A DNA stretch of 64,000 bases. It comes from a bacterium (GTDB lineage: Bacteria > Krumholzibacteriota > Krumholzibacteriia > LZORAL124-64-63). The DNA is taken from the NCBI GenBank assembly GCA_024231905.1, contig JAAEQC010000092.1, forward strand, positions 214,726 to 278,725, written 5' to 3'. The position numbers and the translations under genes were made by a program. Of this stretch, positions 16,702 through 26,206 are shown in pieces. The notes under the pieces are model-generated. The model searched no databases, was not told the DNA's origin, and was given only the letters and a program-made list of their open reading frames with translations. Positions within the stretch are counted from its first letter, which is position 1, and every line of letters starts with the position of its first letter.

Positions 16702-18343
16702 AACGGGTGCGACCATGAACGGCAACCTGCTCCCCGTGTTTCCACTGGCTCTGGCCACGGTGCAACTGGCCTGGTTCGCCGGCGGCCTGGCCATCGGCGC
16801 CCTCCTGGTGGCTCTCGTGCAACTGGGCCGAGTCCTGCGGTCGCCGCGGGGCGTGGCCCAGGTGGCCAGAACGGCGGGCGGCACCAGCGAGGAGCCGGGC
16901 CGCCTCTTCCCGCGGCTGGAGGACGGAGCCGACGACGACGTGGAGACTGCCGGGTCGGCCGTGTGGGTCTGGGATCCGCGGAGCGACGCCCTGGCGGTCG
17001 CCGACCGGGTGCTGGCCATGACGGGCTATGAGCGCCACGAACTGGCCACCCGCGCGCGCGACCTGACGGAGTACTTCCATCCCGACGACCTGGGGCGGGT
17101 ACGCTCGATCGTCGCCGACTACCTGGATCGACGTTGCGCCGACTGCGAGACCGAGTTCCGGCTGCGCTGCGCCGACGGCCGGTACCTGTGGTTCCACACC
17201 CTGGTCGAGGCCACTTGGGACGAAGAGGACCGTCCCCAGCGCGTGGCCGGCCTGCTCACGGATATCTCCCAACGCATCGAGGCGGAGGAAGAACGCGACC
17301 GCCTCTTCAACCTCTCCATCGACATGCTCGCGGTGGTGGGCTACGACCAGCGCCTGCAGCAGGCAAACCCGGCCTGGGTGCGGGTCCTGGGCTGGTCGCG
17401 GGACGACCTCATGGCCGCGTCCATCACGAGCTTCGCCCATCCGGAGGATAGGGCGGCGGCCGAGGATGCCTTCGCCCGCATGCGCGAGGCCGTGGTCGTC
17501 GAGGGCTTCGAGGTCCGCCTGGCCTGTCGCGACGGTTCCTACCGCTGGCTCTCCTTCAACGCGTTCCCCTACCCGGACCGCCAAGTCATTTTCACCGTGG
17601 CCCGCGACATCACGGCCAACAAGGCAGCCGAACGGCAACGCCTGGAGACCCAGGAACGCCTGCGTTCCCTGGGCAACCAGCTGTCCCTGGTGGAGGACCG
17701 CCAGCGGCGCGAACTGGCGGCGGCCATCCACGATGGTCTGGCCCAGCAACTCTTCGGACTCCGGGCCCAGATCACCCTGCTGAAGTACCCGGAGAAGCTC
17801 GACGACCACCAGGAAGTCGTGGCGCGCACCATAGATATCCTCGACGAGACCATGGCTCAGGCCCGCACGCTGAGCTTCGAACTTTGCCCGCCGGTCCTCT
17901 ATGAGGTTGGCCTGGAGGGTGCCCTCCAATGGCTGACCCACACCTGGTCCGAGCGAACGAGCATCGCTTGCGCCTTCGAGTCTCGCGGACAGGAAGTGCC
18001 CTTGCCCGAGGACCTACGGGCCATGGCCTATCAGAGCGTGCGCGAACTGCTGGCCAACGTCTACAAGCACGCCGCCGCCTCGCGGGTGACAGTGGGGCTG
18101 CATGAAGATGCGGCCGAATTGCGGGTCACGGTCGACGACGACGGCCGGGGCTTTGACGCCTCGCCCGACGAGAAGCGCGCCAAGGAAGGCGAGACGGCGG
18201 GATTCGGTCTGTTCAGCATCCGTGAACGCCTGCGCTCGGTGGGCGGACTGGTGGAGATCGCCAGTGTGCCCGGGCGCGGCACCCGGGTGGAACTCCATTT
18301 CCCCGTCGACGCCGCGGATACCGCGTCGGAAGAAACCGGCTGA
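16694..18343 (+). CDS. PAS-containing sensor histidine kinase of the NarL-partner (HisKA_3) type
   Basis: About 549 residues. One membrane span near 16-36, then two PAS domains (about 90-200 and 205-320; each ends in a PAC-like segment such as RVAGLLTDISQRIEAEEE). The phosphoacceptor helix RRELAAAIHDGLAQQLFG follows (His near 345), and then a HATPase domain with N-box ELLANVYKHAAASR and G-box DDDGRGFD. This dimerisation helix is of the HisKA_3 type that pairs with LuxR-type regulators; no such regulator is adjacent. Start choices are ATG 16694 (overlapping the previous stop) or ATG 16715; neither has a strong ribosome-binding site. Confidence 0.88.
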   Translation: MIETGATMNGNLLPVFPLALATVQLAWFAGGLAIGALLVALVQLGRVLRSPRGVAQVARTAGGTSEEPGRLFPRLEDGADDDVETAGSAVWVWDPRSDALAVADRVLAMTGYERHELATRARDLTEYFHPDDLGRVRSIVADYLDRRCADCETEFRLRCADGRYLWFHTLVEATWDEEDRPQRVAGLLTDISQRIEAEEERDRLFNLSIDMLAVVGYDQRLQQANPAWVRVLGWSRDDLMAASITSFAHPEDRAAAEDAFARMREAVVVEGFEVRLACRDGSYRWLSFNAFPYPDRQVIFTVARDITANKAAERQRLETQERLRSLGNQLSLVEDRQRRELAAAIHDGLAQQLFGLRAQITLLKYPEKLDDHQEVVARTIDILDETMAQARTLSFELCPPVLYEVGLEGALQWLTHTWSERTSIACAFESRGQEVPLPEDLRAMAYQSVRELLANVYKHAAASRVTVGLHEDAAELRVTVDDDGRGFDASPDEKRAKEGETAGFGLFSIRERLRSVGGLVEIASVPGRGTRVELHFPVDAADTASEETG

Positions 18344-18344
18344 C

Positions 18345-19223
18345 ATGGGAGAGGTTTTTGCCCTCGCCTGCGCCCTGGTTTGGGCCTCGGCAGTCATGTT
18401 CTTCAGACGTTCCGGCGAAACGGTGCCGGCCCTGGCGCTGAACCTCTTCCGGGTCGTCGCCTCGAGCGTGCTCTTCCTGCTCACCCTGGCGGTCATGGGA
18501 CGCAATCCCCTGGCCGGTGCGGCGCCGGCGGACGTGGGTATCCTCGTGCTGAGCGGCGTCATCGCCATCGCCATCAGCGACACCCTCTTCCACCTCTGTC
18601 TCAATCGAGTGGGGGCGGGCCTCAACGCCATCGTCACCACCCTCTATGCGCCGTTCACTGCCATGAGCGCCTTCCTGCTCTTGGGAGAACGCCTCGGCCT
18701 GCGGGAATTGGGGGGCATGATCCTGATCATCGGCGGGGTGGTGGTCGCCTCGCGCGTGGCTCCGCCGCCGGGCACGAGTCGGCGGACGCTGGTAACGGGT
18801 ATCCTCTACGGAGTGGGGTCCATGGTGGCACTGGCGGTGGGTATCGTCATCGCTAAGCCCGTGCTCCAGCGCATGGACGTGGTGGGGGCCACGGCGGTGC
18901 GCCAGATCGGCTCGATGCTGGTGCTGCTGCCCATCGCCGCACTCCTGCCGGGCCGTGCCAAGTACTTTGCGGTGTTCCGGCCCAGCCGCACCTGGCGCTT
19001 CACCGTGCCGGGCATGGTCCTGGGCTCCTACCTTGCACTCATCCTGTGGATCGCAGGCATGAAGTACACGGAGACCGGTACGGCCGCCGCCCTGAACCAG
19101 ACTTCGACAGTTTTTACCCTCGTCTTCGCCAGCCTCTTACTCAAGGAAGCCTTTGGCCGACGCAAGGCTACGGCCTCGGTGCTGGCCCTGGTGGGAATCG
19201 CCCTGGTCGTCCTGCCGCTCTGA
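18345..19223 (+). CDS. EamA/DMT-family transporter
   Basis: A 292-residue inner-membrane protein with about ten hydrophobic spans in two EamA repeats. The first repeat ends near 150 with TTLYAPFTAMSAFLLLGERL, and the second with AALNQTSTVFTLVFASLLLKE. Drug/metabolite transporters of this type move small metabolites, but the substrate cannot be told. ATG at 18345 comes one base after the kinase stop, so the two are probably co-transcribed. A hairpin follows. Confidence 0.88.
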   Translation: MGEVFALACALVWASAVMFFRRSGETVPALALNLFRVVASSVLFLLTLAVMGRNPLAGAAPADVGILVLSGVIAIAISDTLFHLCLNRVGAGLNAIVTTLYAPFTAMSAFLLLGERLGLRELGGMILIIGGVVVASRVAPPPGTSRRTLVTGILYGVGSMVALAVGIVIAKPVLQRMDVVGATAVRQIGSMLVLLPIAALLPGRAKYFAVFRPSRTWRFTVPGMVLGSYLALILWIAGMKYTETGTAAALNQTSTVFTLVFASLLLKEAFGRRKATASVLALVGIALVVLPL

Positions 19224-19225
19224 TT

Positions 19226-19256
19226 CACCGAATATTTCGGTGGGATTTCTTGTTTT
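19226..19256 (+). terminator. Hairpin after the EamA gene
   Basis: CACCGAA-TAT-TTCGGTG (19226-19242) is a perfect 7-pair palindrome followed by GGATTTCTTGTTTTTT. The delayed T-tract makes it a moderate terminator; it could also be an operator. Confidence 0.5.
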
Positions 19257-19267
19257 TTCTGAAACAC

Positions 19268-19306
19268 CCGTTATATAACAGACGTTATGTGACGGTGAAT
19301 CGCGTT
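19268..19306 (+). promoter_or_regulatory. Operator-like repeats before the TetR gene
   Basis: Two ten-base boxes in direct orientation, GTTATATAAC (a perfect palindrome) and GTTATGTGAC, 14 bases apart, are followed by GTGAA-TCGCG-TTCAC just before the start. TATATA inside the first box may double as a -10 element, with TTGTTT about 17 bases upstream. The layout suits autoregulation by the TetR protein; no binding is proven. Confidence 0.45.
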
Positions 19307-19322
19307 CACCAGGACGAGGGAA

Positions 19323-19946
19323 ATGCCCAAAACAGTTTTTACCAGGGAAGATGTGGTGGCCGCAGGGCTGGCCGTGGTTGCGCGTGAGGGCTTGGCCCAG
19401 TTGAGCGCACGGCGCGTGGCCGAGGAGATGGGGTCGTCCACAGCCCCCGTCTACAGCAACTTCGCCAACATGAACGAACTCTCGGACGCGGTGAAGCGGG
19501 CCGGGGTGGCGGAGCTCCTGGCCGCCTCTCGCGTGCGGCGTACCGACGACGAATTCAGGAACATGGGACTGGGCATCCTCGGCTACGTGTGGGCGAAGCC
19601 GGCGGTGTACGCCGCTCTCTTCCTGGAACAGAGTGCGGGGTACGATCCGGGCCCCGATTTCCTGGAATCCATAGCGAACGCCGCCGTGGAGTTGCCCTCG
19701 CTGGCCATGCTGCCCGTAGCGGAACGGCTCATCGTGCTCAAAAAACTCGCCCTGTTCACCCACGGTCTGGCCACGGAGATCTGCCAGGGGTGTGCCGAAC
19801 ACTGCACTCTGGAATCCATGGAAACGATCATGTCCGAGGTGGGTAACGCCGTCATGGCCCACGCTTGCGCCGGCGTGAACCGCGATCCGGAAACGACGAA
19901 ACTGCTGGCCTGGTTCTGGGATGACCGGACCGGCAGCGGGGAATGA
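19323..19946 (+). CDS. TetR/AcrR-family transcriptional regulator
   Basis: A 207-residue protein. The N-terminal helix-turn-helix (about 8-52) reads TREDVVAAGLAVVAREG, then LSARRVAEEMGSSTAPVYSNF as the recognition helix region. The C-terminal ligand domain is Ala/Leu-rich and has Cys residues at CQGCAEHC (about 157-164), which could sense metals or oxidants. It stands 25 bases before a TolC-MFP-RND operon in the same direction, so it probably represses that pump. The repeats upstream of its start are the likely operator. Confidence 0.9.
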   Translation: MPKTVFTREDVVAAGLAVVAREGLAQLSARRVAEEMGSSTAPVYSNFANMNELSDAVKRAGVAELLAASRVRRTDDEFRNMGLGILGYVWAKPAVYAALFLEQSAGYDPGPDFLESIANAAVELPSLAMLPVAERLIVLKKLALFTHGLATEICQGCAEHCTLESMETIMSEVGNAVMAHACAGVNRDPETTKLLAWFWDDRTGSGE

Positions 19947-19971
19947 CTTCCACGTGAAGGATGGACGATCC

Positions 19972-21495
19972 ATGACCAAGGACCTGCGGACGATCTCGCT
20001 CCGCCTCGTGCTGCTCCAAGTGCTGGCGACGGGCGCCTTGGCGGCCGAGCCGGCGGCAACCGCCCCGGCATTCACGCGCTCAGAGCCCCTGGGGACCGTG
20101 GTGGCGGCCCGTGCGGGAGCGCCGGCGGTCCTCGACCTCGCCGCCTGCGTGGACTCGGCCCTGGTTGCCAACGACCAGCTCCGCGCCGAGCGCCTGCGCA
20201 TGGGTGAGTTGGAGGGACAGAAACGCCAAGCGCTATCCACCGGTTTGCCGACCCTCGATCTGGTGGGTACCTGGTCCCGCAGCCGCGATCCGTCCTTCGC
20301 CCTGGACGAGACCTTCGGTGGGGGTGGCTTCGGATTTCCGTCCGTACCCGGCGCCGATCCCTGGTTTGACCAGTGGCTGACAGGGCTCAACAGCGCCTTC
20401 GGTTCGTTGGTGCCGCCGCCGGGGGAGATACCGGCCCAGACCTACTGGAACGCGAACCTGGCCCTGCAGTGGGAACTCAATCCCATCAAGATCCTCGGCG
20501 CCACCGGCGCGGCGAAACTGGGCATCGCGCGCCAGAACAGCGCCACCACCACCGTCGAACACCAGACGGTCGAGGCGACGGTCGCTGCCTACTACGCCAT
20601 CATCCGCGCCGCAGAGGGCGTCCAGGCCATCCGCGCCCAACTGGCCAACCAGACCGAACTGCTGGCCATCACGAGTATGCGCTACGAACTGGGTATGGCC
20701 ACGCGTCTGGATACCATGCAGGCGGCGGTAACGGTGGCCAACACCCGGCCCCAGCTGTCCGTGGCCGAAGCGCGCCTGCGCAACGAGGGCAGTCGGCTGA
20801 ATGCGCTCATGGGCCGCCGGCCGGAGGAACCTTTGAGCGTGGCCAACGAGCAGCCTCTGGAACTGGATCCCCTGGACGAGGCCCGGGCCCTGGGCTTGGC
20901 CCAACGGCGTCCCGAACTCATGACTACCCAGCTCTTCGTGGACATCCTTGACCAGAATAGGCGGGCCCAACGGGCTGAACTGATGCCTTACCTGAGCATG
21001 TCCGGCGCCTATGGCTATGTGGGGCGCTCGGCAGACTCCCTGTTCGACGAGGGACACGATTCCTGGCGGGCGTCGGTCGCACTGAACGTGCCGGTCTTCG
21101 ACGGCCTGCTCCACCGGGGCCTGGTCAAGGAGACGGACGCGCGGATTCGCCGCACCGAGGCCGAACTGTCGGGCCGCCGCCGCGAGGTGCAGGTGGAGGT
21201 GCTGGAGATCCTGGCCAATCTCGGGTTGGCCCGCGACCTACTGGCGGCGGTGCAACTGAATCTCGAACGCGCCGAGGAGGTTCTCGACGAGAGCCTGCTC
21301 ATGCTGGAAATGGGCAAGATCAACTACGTGGATGTGCTGGTCGCCGAGGCGAACCGCGCCGAAGCCCGCAGCAACGTGATCGATGCCCGCTACGAAGTCC
21401 TGACCCTGACGGCCTCGCTCAAGCGGGCGGTCGGCTGGTCACCCATGGTCCCCCTGCGGGACATCCCCGGCCTGGTGGCGGAGGTGACGGAATGA
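19972..21495 (+). CDS. TolC-family outer-membrane efflux protein
   Basis: 507 residues. A signal peptide ends near GALAAEP (residue 25). Two outer-membrane efflux protein repeats follow, with the long alpha-helical segments of the periplasmic tunnel (ATVAAYYAIIRAAEGVQAIRA and YEVLTLTASLKRAVGW). Between them is a Gly/Phe/Pro-rich stretch (about 100-145, FGGGGFGFPSVPG) that may form the barrel loops. ATG at 19972 was preferred to an upstream ATG inside the TetR gene. Its stop overlaps the adaptor start (ATGA), as expected for a tripartite pump. Confidence 0.92.
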   Translation: MTKDLRTISLRLVLLQVLATGALAAEPAATAPAFTRSEPLGTVVAARAGAPAVLDLAACVDSALVANDQLRAERLRMGELEGQKRQALSTGLPTLDLVGTWSRSRDPSFALDETFGGGGFGFPSVPGADPWFDQWLTGLNSAFGSLVPPPGEIPAQTYWNANLALQWELNPIKILGATGAAKLGIARQNSATTTVEHQTVEATVAAYYAIIRAAEGVQAIRAQLANQTELLAITSMRYELGMATRLDTMQAAVTVANTRPQLSVAEARLRNEGSRLNALMGRRPEEPLSVANEQPLELDPLDEARALGLAQRRPELMTTQLFVDILDQNRRAQRAELMPYLSMSGAYGYVGRSADSLFDEGHDSWRASVALNVPVFDGLLHRGLVKETDARIRRTEAELSGRRREVQVEVLEILANLGLARDLLAAVQLNLERAEEVLDESLLMLEMGKINYVDVLVAEANRAEARSNVIDARYEVLTLTASLKRAVGWSPMVPLRDIPGLVAEVTE

Positions 21496-22643
21496 AAGCC
21501 AAGGATCCTCGAATCTTCATGATCGGTACGATGCTGGTACTCGGTCTCGCCCTGGGCGGCTGCGCGTCCGGCGAGGAACAGGTGGAAGAGGCCCACGAGA
21601 TCCCGCACAACGTGCGTGTGTTGGAATTGGGCGCTTCGACCCTGAGCGAGTACTTCGAGATCGCCGGCCCTGTGACCCCGGTGCGGGCGGCGGATCTGTC
21701 CGCCGAGGAGAGCGGCCCCGTGGTGGCCCTGGGCGTGGCCAAGGGTGGGGCCGTGGCTGCGGGCGACGTCATCGTCGAACAGGAGAGGGATATCCTGGCC
21801 GCCGAACTCGCGGCGGCGAGGGCGAACCTGGAGACCCAGGCTTACAACGTGGACAAGGTCCGGCAGCTGCACGAGGCGGGCAAGGTCAGCCGCATGGAAC
21901 TGCTCAACGCGGATTCCGCCCACGCCCAGGCCAAGTCCCTGGCCGAGGTGAGCGCCGTGCGCTACGCGCGGGCGGCCATCAGCGCACCCTTCGCCGGCGT
22001 GGTGGTTGACCGCTACGTGGAACTGGGCGAACTCGTGCCGCCCGGACAACGAGTGGCTCGCGTCATCGATCCCTACACCTTGAAGATCGAAGCCTTCCTC
22101 ACCGACAGCCAGGTGGGCTGGGTGTCCCGCGGCGACGCGGCTCGGGTCGCTCTCGGGGAACCGGGCCTCGTGGCCGACGGGACCGTCACCTTCATCTCGC
22201 CCGAGGCGAGCCGGACTACGGGCAAATTCGCCGTGGAGATCGAGATACCCAACAACGAGTTGCGCTTCCGCAGCGGCGTCATCGGGCGGGCCCGTCTGCC
22301 CAAGCACGACACGGCCGGCGCGGTGTCGGTGCCCCGTGACGCAGTCCTGGACGGCCGTGCCGGTCCCATGGCCTACGTGGTGGACGGGGAACGGGCCTAC
22401 CAGCGCCAGCTCACGCTCGGTTCGTTCCAGGGCCTGATGGTCATCGTCGAGTCGGGCCTCGTACCGGGTGAGCGGCTCGTGGTGCGCGGCCAGCGCGATC
22501 TGCGCGACGGGAGCCTGGTGCAGGTGACCGAGACGACGACGGACGCGGACGGCTCCCTGCCCGGCGATCCGGACGCGGCCACGGCCGCCGGCGCGGGCAC
22601 GCGGGTCGGCACAGGTGCGATCGAGGGGGAGGCCGGACGATGA
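21492..22643 (+). CDS. RND efflux periplasmic adaptor (membrane fusion) lipoprotein
   Basis: 383 residues with a lipobox LGGC (Cys near 24), a barrel-sandwich half-motif AEESGPVVALGVAKGGAVAAGD (split across about 68-89), a short helical hairpin (90-150), and the second lipoyl half SAPFAGVVVDRYVELGELVPPGQ (about 157-179). The beta-barrel and membrane-proximal domains follow. It bridges the RND pump and the TolC-like channel. The helical hairpin is short, as in HlyD/MexA relatives of the HAE1 pumps. Start and stop overlap the flanking genes by four bases. Confidence 0.92.
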   Translation: MKAKDPRIFMIGTMLVLGLALGGCASGEEQVEEAHEIPHNVRVLELGASTLSEYFEIAGPVTPVRAADLSAEESGPVVALGVAKGGAVAAGDVIVEQERDILAAELAAARANLETQAYNVDKVRQLHEAGKVSRMELLNADSAHAQAKSLAEVSAVRYARAAISAPFAGVVVDRYVELGELVPPGQRVARVIDPYTLKIEAFLTDSQVGWVSRGDAARVALGEPGLVADGTVTFISPEASRTTGKFAVEIEIPNNELRFRSGVIGRARLPKHDTAGAVSVPRDAVLDGRAGPMAYVVDGERAYQRQLTLGSFQGLMVIVESGLVPGERLVVRGQRDLRDGSLVQVTETTTDADGSLPGDPDAATAAGAGTRVGTGAIEGEAGR

Positions 22644-25600
22644 AACTCACCGTCGGCGCGATCAAGCGCTACCCGATGATCTTCGCCTTCATGGTGATCA
22701 TCGCGGTGATCGGTGTGGACTCGTACGTCGGCTTGCCGCGGGAGAGTTCACCGGATGTGAAGATCCCCTACGTGATGGTGATGGCACCCTACGCCGGCAC
22801 CAGTCCCGAGGACATGGAGAATCTCGTCACCCGCAAGCTGGAACGGCAACTGAAGGGCCTGGAGGACCTGGTGGAGATGACGAGCATCTCCTCCTACGGC
22901 ATGACCTCGATCACCCTGGAGTTCGAGTCCAAGGTGGACATGAGCGACGCCTTGCAGTCGGTGCGCGACCGGGTCGAGTTGGCCAAGCCCGATCTGCCCA
23001 CCGACCCGCGCAATGACCTCATCGTCCAGGAGGTGAGCGCGGCGGACGCTTTCCCGGTCATGCAGGTGAACCTGGCCGGCGACATCGACCTCTTCCTGCT
23101 GAAGAAGATGGGCGAGGACGTCCAGGAGGAGCTCGAGAAGATCAAGGGTGTCCTGGACATCGACCTGGTGGGCGGCATCGAGAACGAGGTCCAGGTGGAC
23201 GTAGATCCGGAGAAACTCGCCTACTACGACCTGGGCATCCTCGACGTGCAGGACGCGGTCGCTCTCCAGAACATGACCATCCCCGGCGGCAAGCTCTCCA
23301 TGGGTGTGTACGATTACCAGGTGCGCGTACCGGGCGAGGTCGACGACGTGCGGGAGATCCTGGAATTCGTGGTGAATCCCGGCGTGGCGGATCCCGTGTA
23401 CGTGCGCGACGTGGCCACGGTGACCTTCGGTATCAAGGACCGGGAGACCATCTCCCGCGTGGGCGGCAAAGACGCCGTCACCCTCATCGTCAAGAAGCGC
23501 AGCGGCGAAAACATCATCCACATCGCCGAACAGGTGCGGGAGACCCTCGACCGCATGGCGCCCACCTTCCCGGCGGGCACGGAAGTGAGCATCGTCGCGG
23601 ACCAGTCGGTCATGATCAAGAACATGGTCTCCGAACTGGAGAACAACATCCTCAGCGGACTGCTGCTGGTGGTGGCGGTGTTGCTGGCCTTCTTCGGGTT
23701 CCGCAACGCCCTCTTCGTGGGCATCGCTATTCCGTTCTCCATGCTCATCACCTTCGTGGTCCTGCGGGTCATGGACATCACCCTGAACATGGTGGTGCTC
23801 TTCAGCCTCATCCTCGCCCTGGGCATGCTGGTGGACAACGCCATCGTCATCGTAGAGAACATCTACCGGCACCGGGGGCAAGGCAAAGGTCCCGAAGAGG
23901 CCGCCGGCTTCGGCACCGGGCAGGTGGCCGGTGCGGTCATCGCCTCGACCCTGACCACCGTGTGCGCCTTCGGACCCATGATCCTCTGGCCCGGCATCAT
24001 GGGCGAGTTCATGAAGTACCTGCCTATCACGGTGATCATCACCCTGAGCGCCTCCCTGGTGGTGGCCGTGATCTTCAACCCGGTACTCTGTTCCCGCTTC
24101 ATGCCCGTGCCCGACACGAGCCGCGAGGGCGAGCGTCTCGGCGACAAGCTCATCAGCTTCGGATTGCGCACCTACAAGCCCACTCTGAAGTGGGCGCTGG
24201 GCCACCGTTTCCTGGTCCTGGCGGGTATCAACATCCTGCTCGTGGTGGTCTTCGTGCTCTACGGCATGTTCAACGCGGGCATGGAACTCTTTCCGGACGT
24301 GGAACCCCAGTTCGCCATGGTGAATATCGACGGACCCAGCGGCACGCGTATCGAGGTCACTGACCATTACGCCGAGCAGGTGGAGCAGCTCATGCCGGAG
24401 CTGGGCGAGGATCTCAAGGAGTACGTCACGGCCGTGGGCGTGCCCATCGACGCCCAGTCCGCGGGTGGCACCCTGCCCAGCCACCAGGGGCAGGTCACCC
24501 TGGAGTTCGTCGATCTGGAGGAGCGCGAAGGATCCTCCTGGGACGCCCTGGCCCACGTGCGCCAGCGTCTGGCCGCATTCACGGGCGCGAACATCACCGT
24601 GGACAAGATGGAGGAGGGACCGGCCACGGGGAAACCGGTGAACATCGAGGTATCCGGTGACGACTTCACCACCCTGGGCGAACTGGCGGCCGAGATCCGG
24701 AACCTGATCAGCCCCATCCCCGGCCTGGTCGACGTCTCCGACAACTACGACCGCTCCCTGCCCGAACTGCGCGTGAAGGCCGACGTGGAGAAGGCCGGCC
24801 GCTACGGACTGCGCACCTTCGACATCGCCGGCACCATCCGTACGGCGCTGCACGGCACCGAGGTGGCCAAGTACCGCGTGGGCGAGGACGAGTACGACAT
24901 CATCGTGCGCTACCGGGCGCCATTCCGCGGCAAGGTGGAGGACGTGGAGAACGCCACGATCTTCTACGAGGGCAACACCATTCCGGTGTCGGCCTTCGCC
25001 GAGACCGAATTCGGCACCGGACTGGCCGGCGTGCACCGCATCGACGCCCAGCGCGTGGTCACCGTGAGCGCCGAGAACGCGGAAGGCTCCAACTCGGCCG
25101 CCCTGCTCCAGGAGGTCCAGGCGATCCTGGCGGACATAGAACTGCCCCCCGGCTACAGCCTGGCCTTCACCGGCGAGAACGAGGACCAGGAGGAGGCCAT
25201 GTCCTTCCTCAGCGAAGCCTTCGCCGTGGCGGTCATGCTCATTTTCGTGGTGCTGGTCAGCCAGTTCAGCTCGGTGACGGTGCCGGCCATCATCATTTCC
25301 AGCGTGTTGCTGTCGCTGATCGGCGTGCTCTCGGGCCTCATGCTCACGGCCACGCCCTTCGGCATCATCATGACCGGCGTGGGGGTGATCTCCCTGGCGG
25401 GCATCGTCGTCAACAATGCTATCGTGCTGCTGGATTACATCATCCAGTTGCGGAACCGGGGTGTGGAGAAGACCGAGGCCATCGTTCGGGCTGGCATGAC
25501 CCGTTTCCGGCCGGTGATCCTGACGGCCATCACCACCATCCTGGGCCTCATTCCCCTGACCACGGGCTTCTCTATCGATTTCGCGGCCCTGACGCGACTG

Positions 25601-26131
25601 GACCTGGAACACGCCGTCATCATCGGCGGCGAGTCCAGCCAGTGGTGGGGACCCATGGGCGTGGCGGTGATCTGGGGCTTGGCCGTGGCCACCTTCCTGA
25701 CCCTGGTGGTCGTGCCGGTCATGTACAGCACCCTCGATCCGTTGAAGCGGGCCCTCGGGCGCATGTTCGGCGAATACTGGTGGAAGCTGCTGACCACGGG
25801 CAAGTACGCGGACTTCCGCGGCCGGGCACGGCGGTCGGAGTTCTTCGGCTTCCTCATGGTCAACACGCTGATGGGCTTCCTGGTGGCGGTTCTGGTGAAC
25901 CTGTCCCACGGTCCTCAACTCTTCAACCTGATCTTCGGACTGCTCACGCTCCTGCCGGCGGTGGCGGTCATGGTTCGGCGCCTGCACGACACGGACCGTC
26001 CTTGGTGGTGGCTGCTCGTGCCCGTCGTCGCGGAACTGTTCTTCTTCTTCAAGGGCACGCACGGAGCCAACCACTACGGCGCGGATCCTCTGCTGATCGA
26101 CGAGGCAACCGACCCGGTGCCGCCGGCATAG
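22640..26131 (+). CDS. HAE1-type RND efflux pump with a C-terminal DUF805 domain
   Basis: 1163 residues. Residues 1 to about 1035 are a complete RND permease: N-terminal span, porter domains, the TM4 segment GMLVDNAIVIVENIYRH near 394-410, a second repeat, and the usual closing segment VVVPVMYSTLDPLK. The TM4 pair is Asp-Asn, the common HAE1 form, rather than the Asp-Asp of AcrB. After a short linker the chain runs on into a DUF805 domain (about 1050-1150), with FRGRARRSEFFGF, several membrane spans, RRLHDTDRPWWWLLVP, and a final glycine/Asn-rich FKGTHGANHYGADPL. DUF805 proteins are normally free-standing. The reading frame is unbroken, so this is a true fusion as assembled. Confidence 0.93.
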   Translation: MKLTVGAIKRYPMIFAFMVIIAVIGVDSYVGLPRESSPDVKIPYVMVMAPYAGTSPEDMENLVTRKLERQLKGLEDLVEMTSISSYGMTSITLEFESKVDMSDALQSVRDRVELAKPDLPTDPRNDLIVQEVSAADAFPVMQVNLAGDIDLFLLKKMGEDVQEELEKIKGVLDIDLVGGIENEVQVDVDPEKLAYYDLGILDVQDAVALQNMTIPGGKLSMGVYDYQVRVPGEVDDVREILEFVVNPGVADPVYVRDVATVTFGIKDRETISRVGGKDAVTLIVKKRSGENIIHIAEQVRETLDRMAPTFPAGTEVSIVADQSVMIKNMVSELENNILSGLLLVVAVLLAFFGFRNALFVGIAIPFSMLITFVVLRVMDITLNMVVLFSLILALGMLVDNAIVIVENIYRHRGQGKGPEEAAGFGTGQVAGAVIASTLTTVCAFGPMILWPGIMGEFMKYLPITVIITLSASLVVAVIFNPVLCSRFMPVPDTSREGERLGDKLISFGLRTYKPTLKWALGHRFLVLAGINILLVVVFVLYGMFNAGMELFPDVEPQFAMVNIDGPSGTRIEVTDHYAEQVEQLMPELGEDLKEYVTAVGVPIDAQSAGGTLPSHQGQVTLEFVDLEEREGSSWDALAHVRQRLAAFTGANITVDKMEEGPATGKPVNIEVSGDDFTTLGELAAEIRNLISPIPGLVDVSDNYDRSLPELRVKADVEKAGRYGLRTFDIAGTIRTALHGTEVAKYRVGEDEYDIIVRYRAPFRGKVEDVENATIFYEGNTIPVSAFAETEFGTGLAGVHRIDAQRVVTVSAENAEGSNSAALLQEVQAILADIELPPGYSLAFTGENEDQEEAMSFLSEAFAVAVMLIFVVLVSQFSSVTVPAIIISSVLLSLIGVLSGLMLTATPFGIIMTGVGVISLAGIVVNNAIVLLDYIIQLRNRGVEKTEAIVRAGMTRFRPVILTAITTILGLIPLTTGFSIDFAALTRLDLEHAVIIGGESSQWWGPMGVAVIWGLAVATFLTLVVVPVMYSTLDPLKRALGRMFGEYWWKLLTTGKYADFRGRARRSEFFGFLMVNTLMGFLVAVLVNLSHGPQLFNLIFGLLTLLPAVAVMVRRLHDTDRPWWWLLVPVVAELFFFFKGTHGANHYGADPLLIDEATDPVPPA

Positions 26132-26151
26132 CAGGTGGATTTCCCATGAGA

Positions 26152-26183
26152 AAAGAGGGGAAGGCTCAGGCCTTCCCCTCTTT
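26152..26183. terminator. Bidirectional terminator between the RND operon and the cytochrome operon
   Basis: A perfect 14-pair stem, AAAGAGGGGAAGGC and GCCTTCCCCTCTTT, around the loop TCAG. A T-rich run follows on either strand (TTTCGTCGTT on plus, TTTTCTCATG on minus). It serves the convergent genes ending at 26131 and 26207. Confidence 0.9.
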
Positions 26184-26206
26184 CGTCGTTGTCGTCCGCG
26201 GCCGGA

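Noticed and set aside
22748-26074. A 1108-codon open frame antisense to the RND pump
   Set aside because: High-GC shadow: very His/Asp/Glu-rich, no family motifs, no ribosome-binding site, and fully covered by a convincing gene on the other strand. The same reasoning applies to other long antisense frames such as 104-1897, 40095-42479 and 42760-44634.
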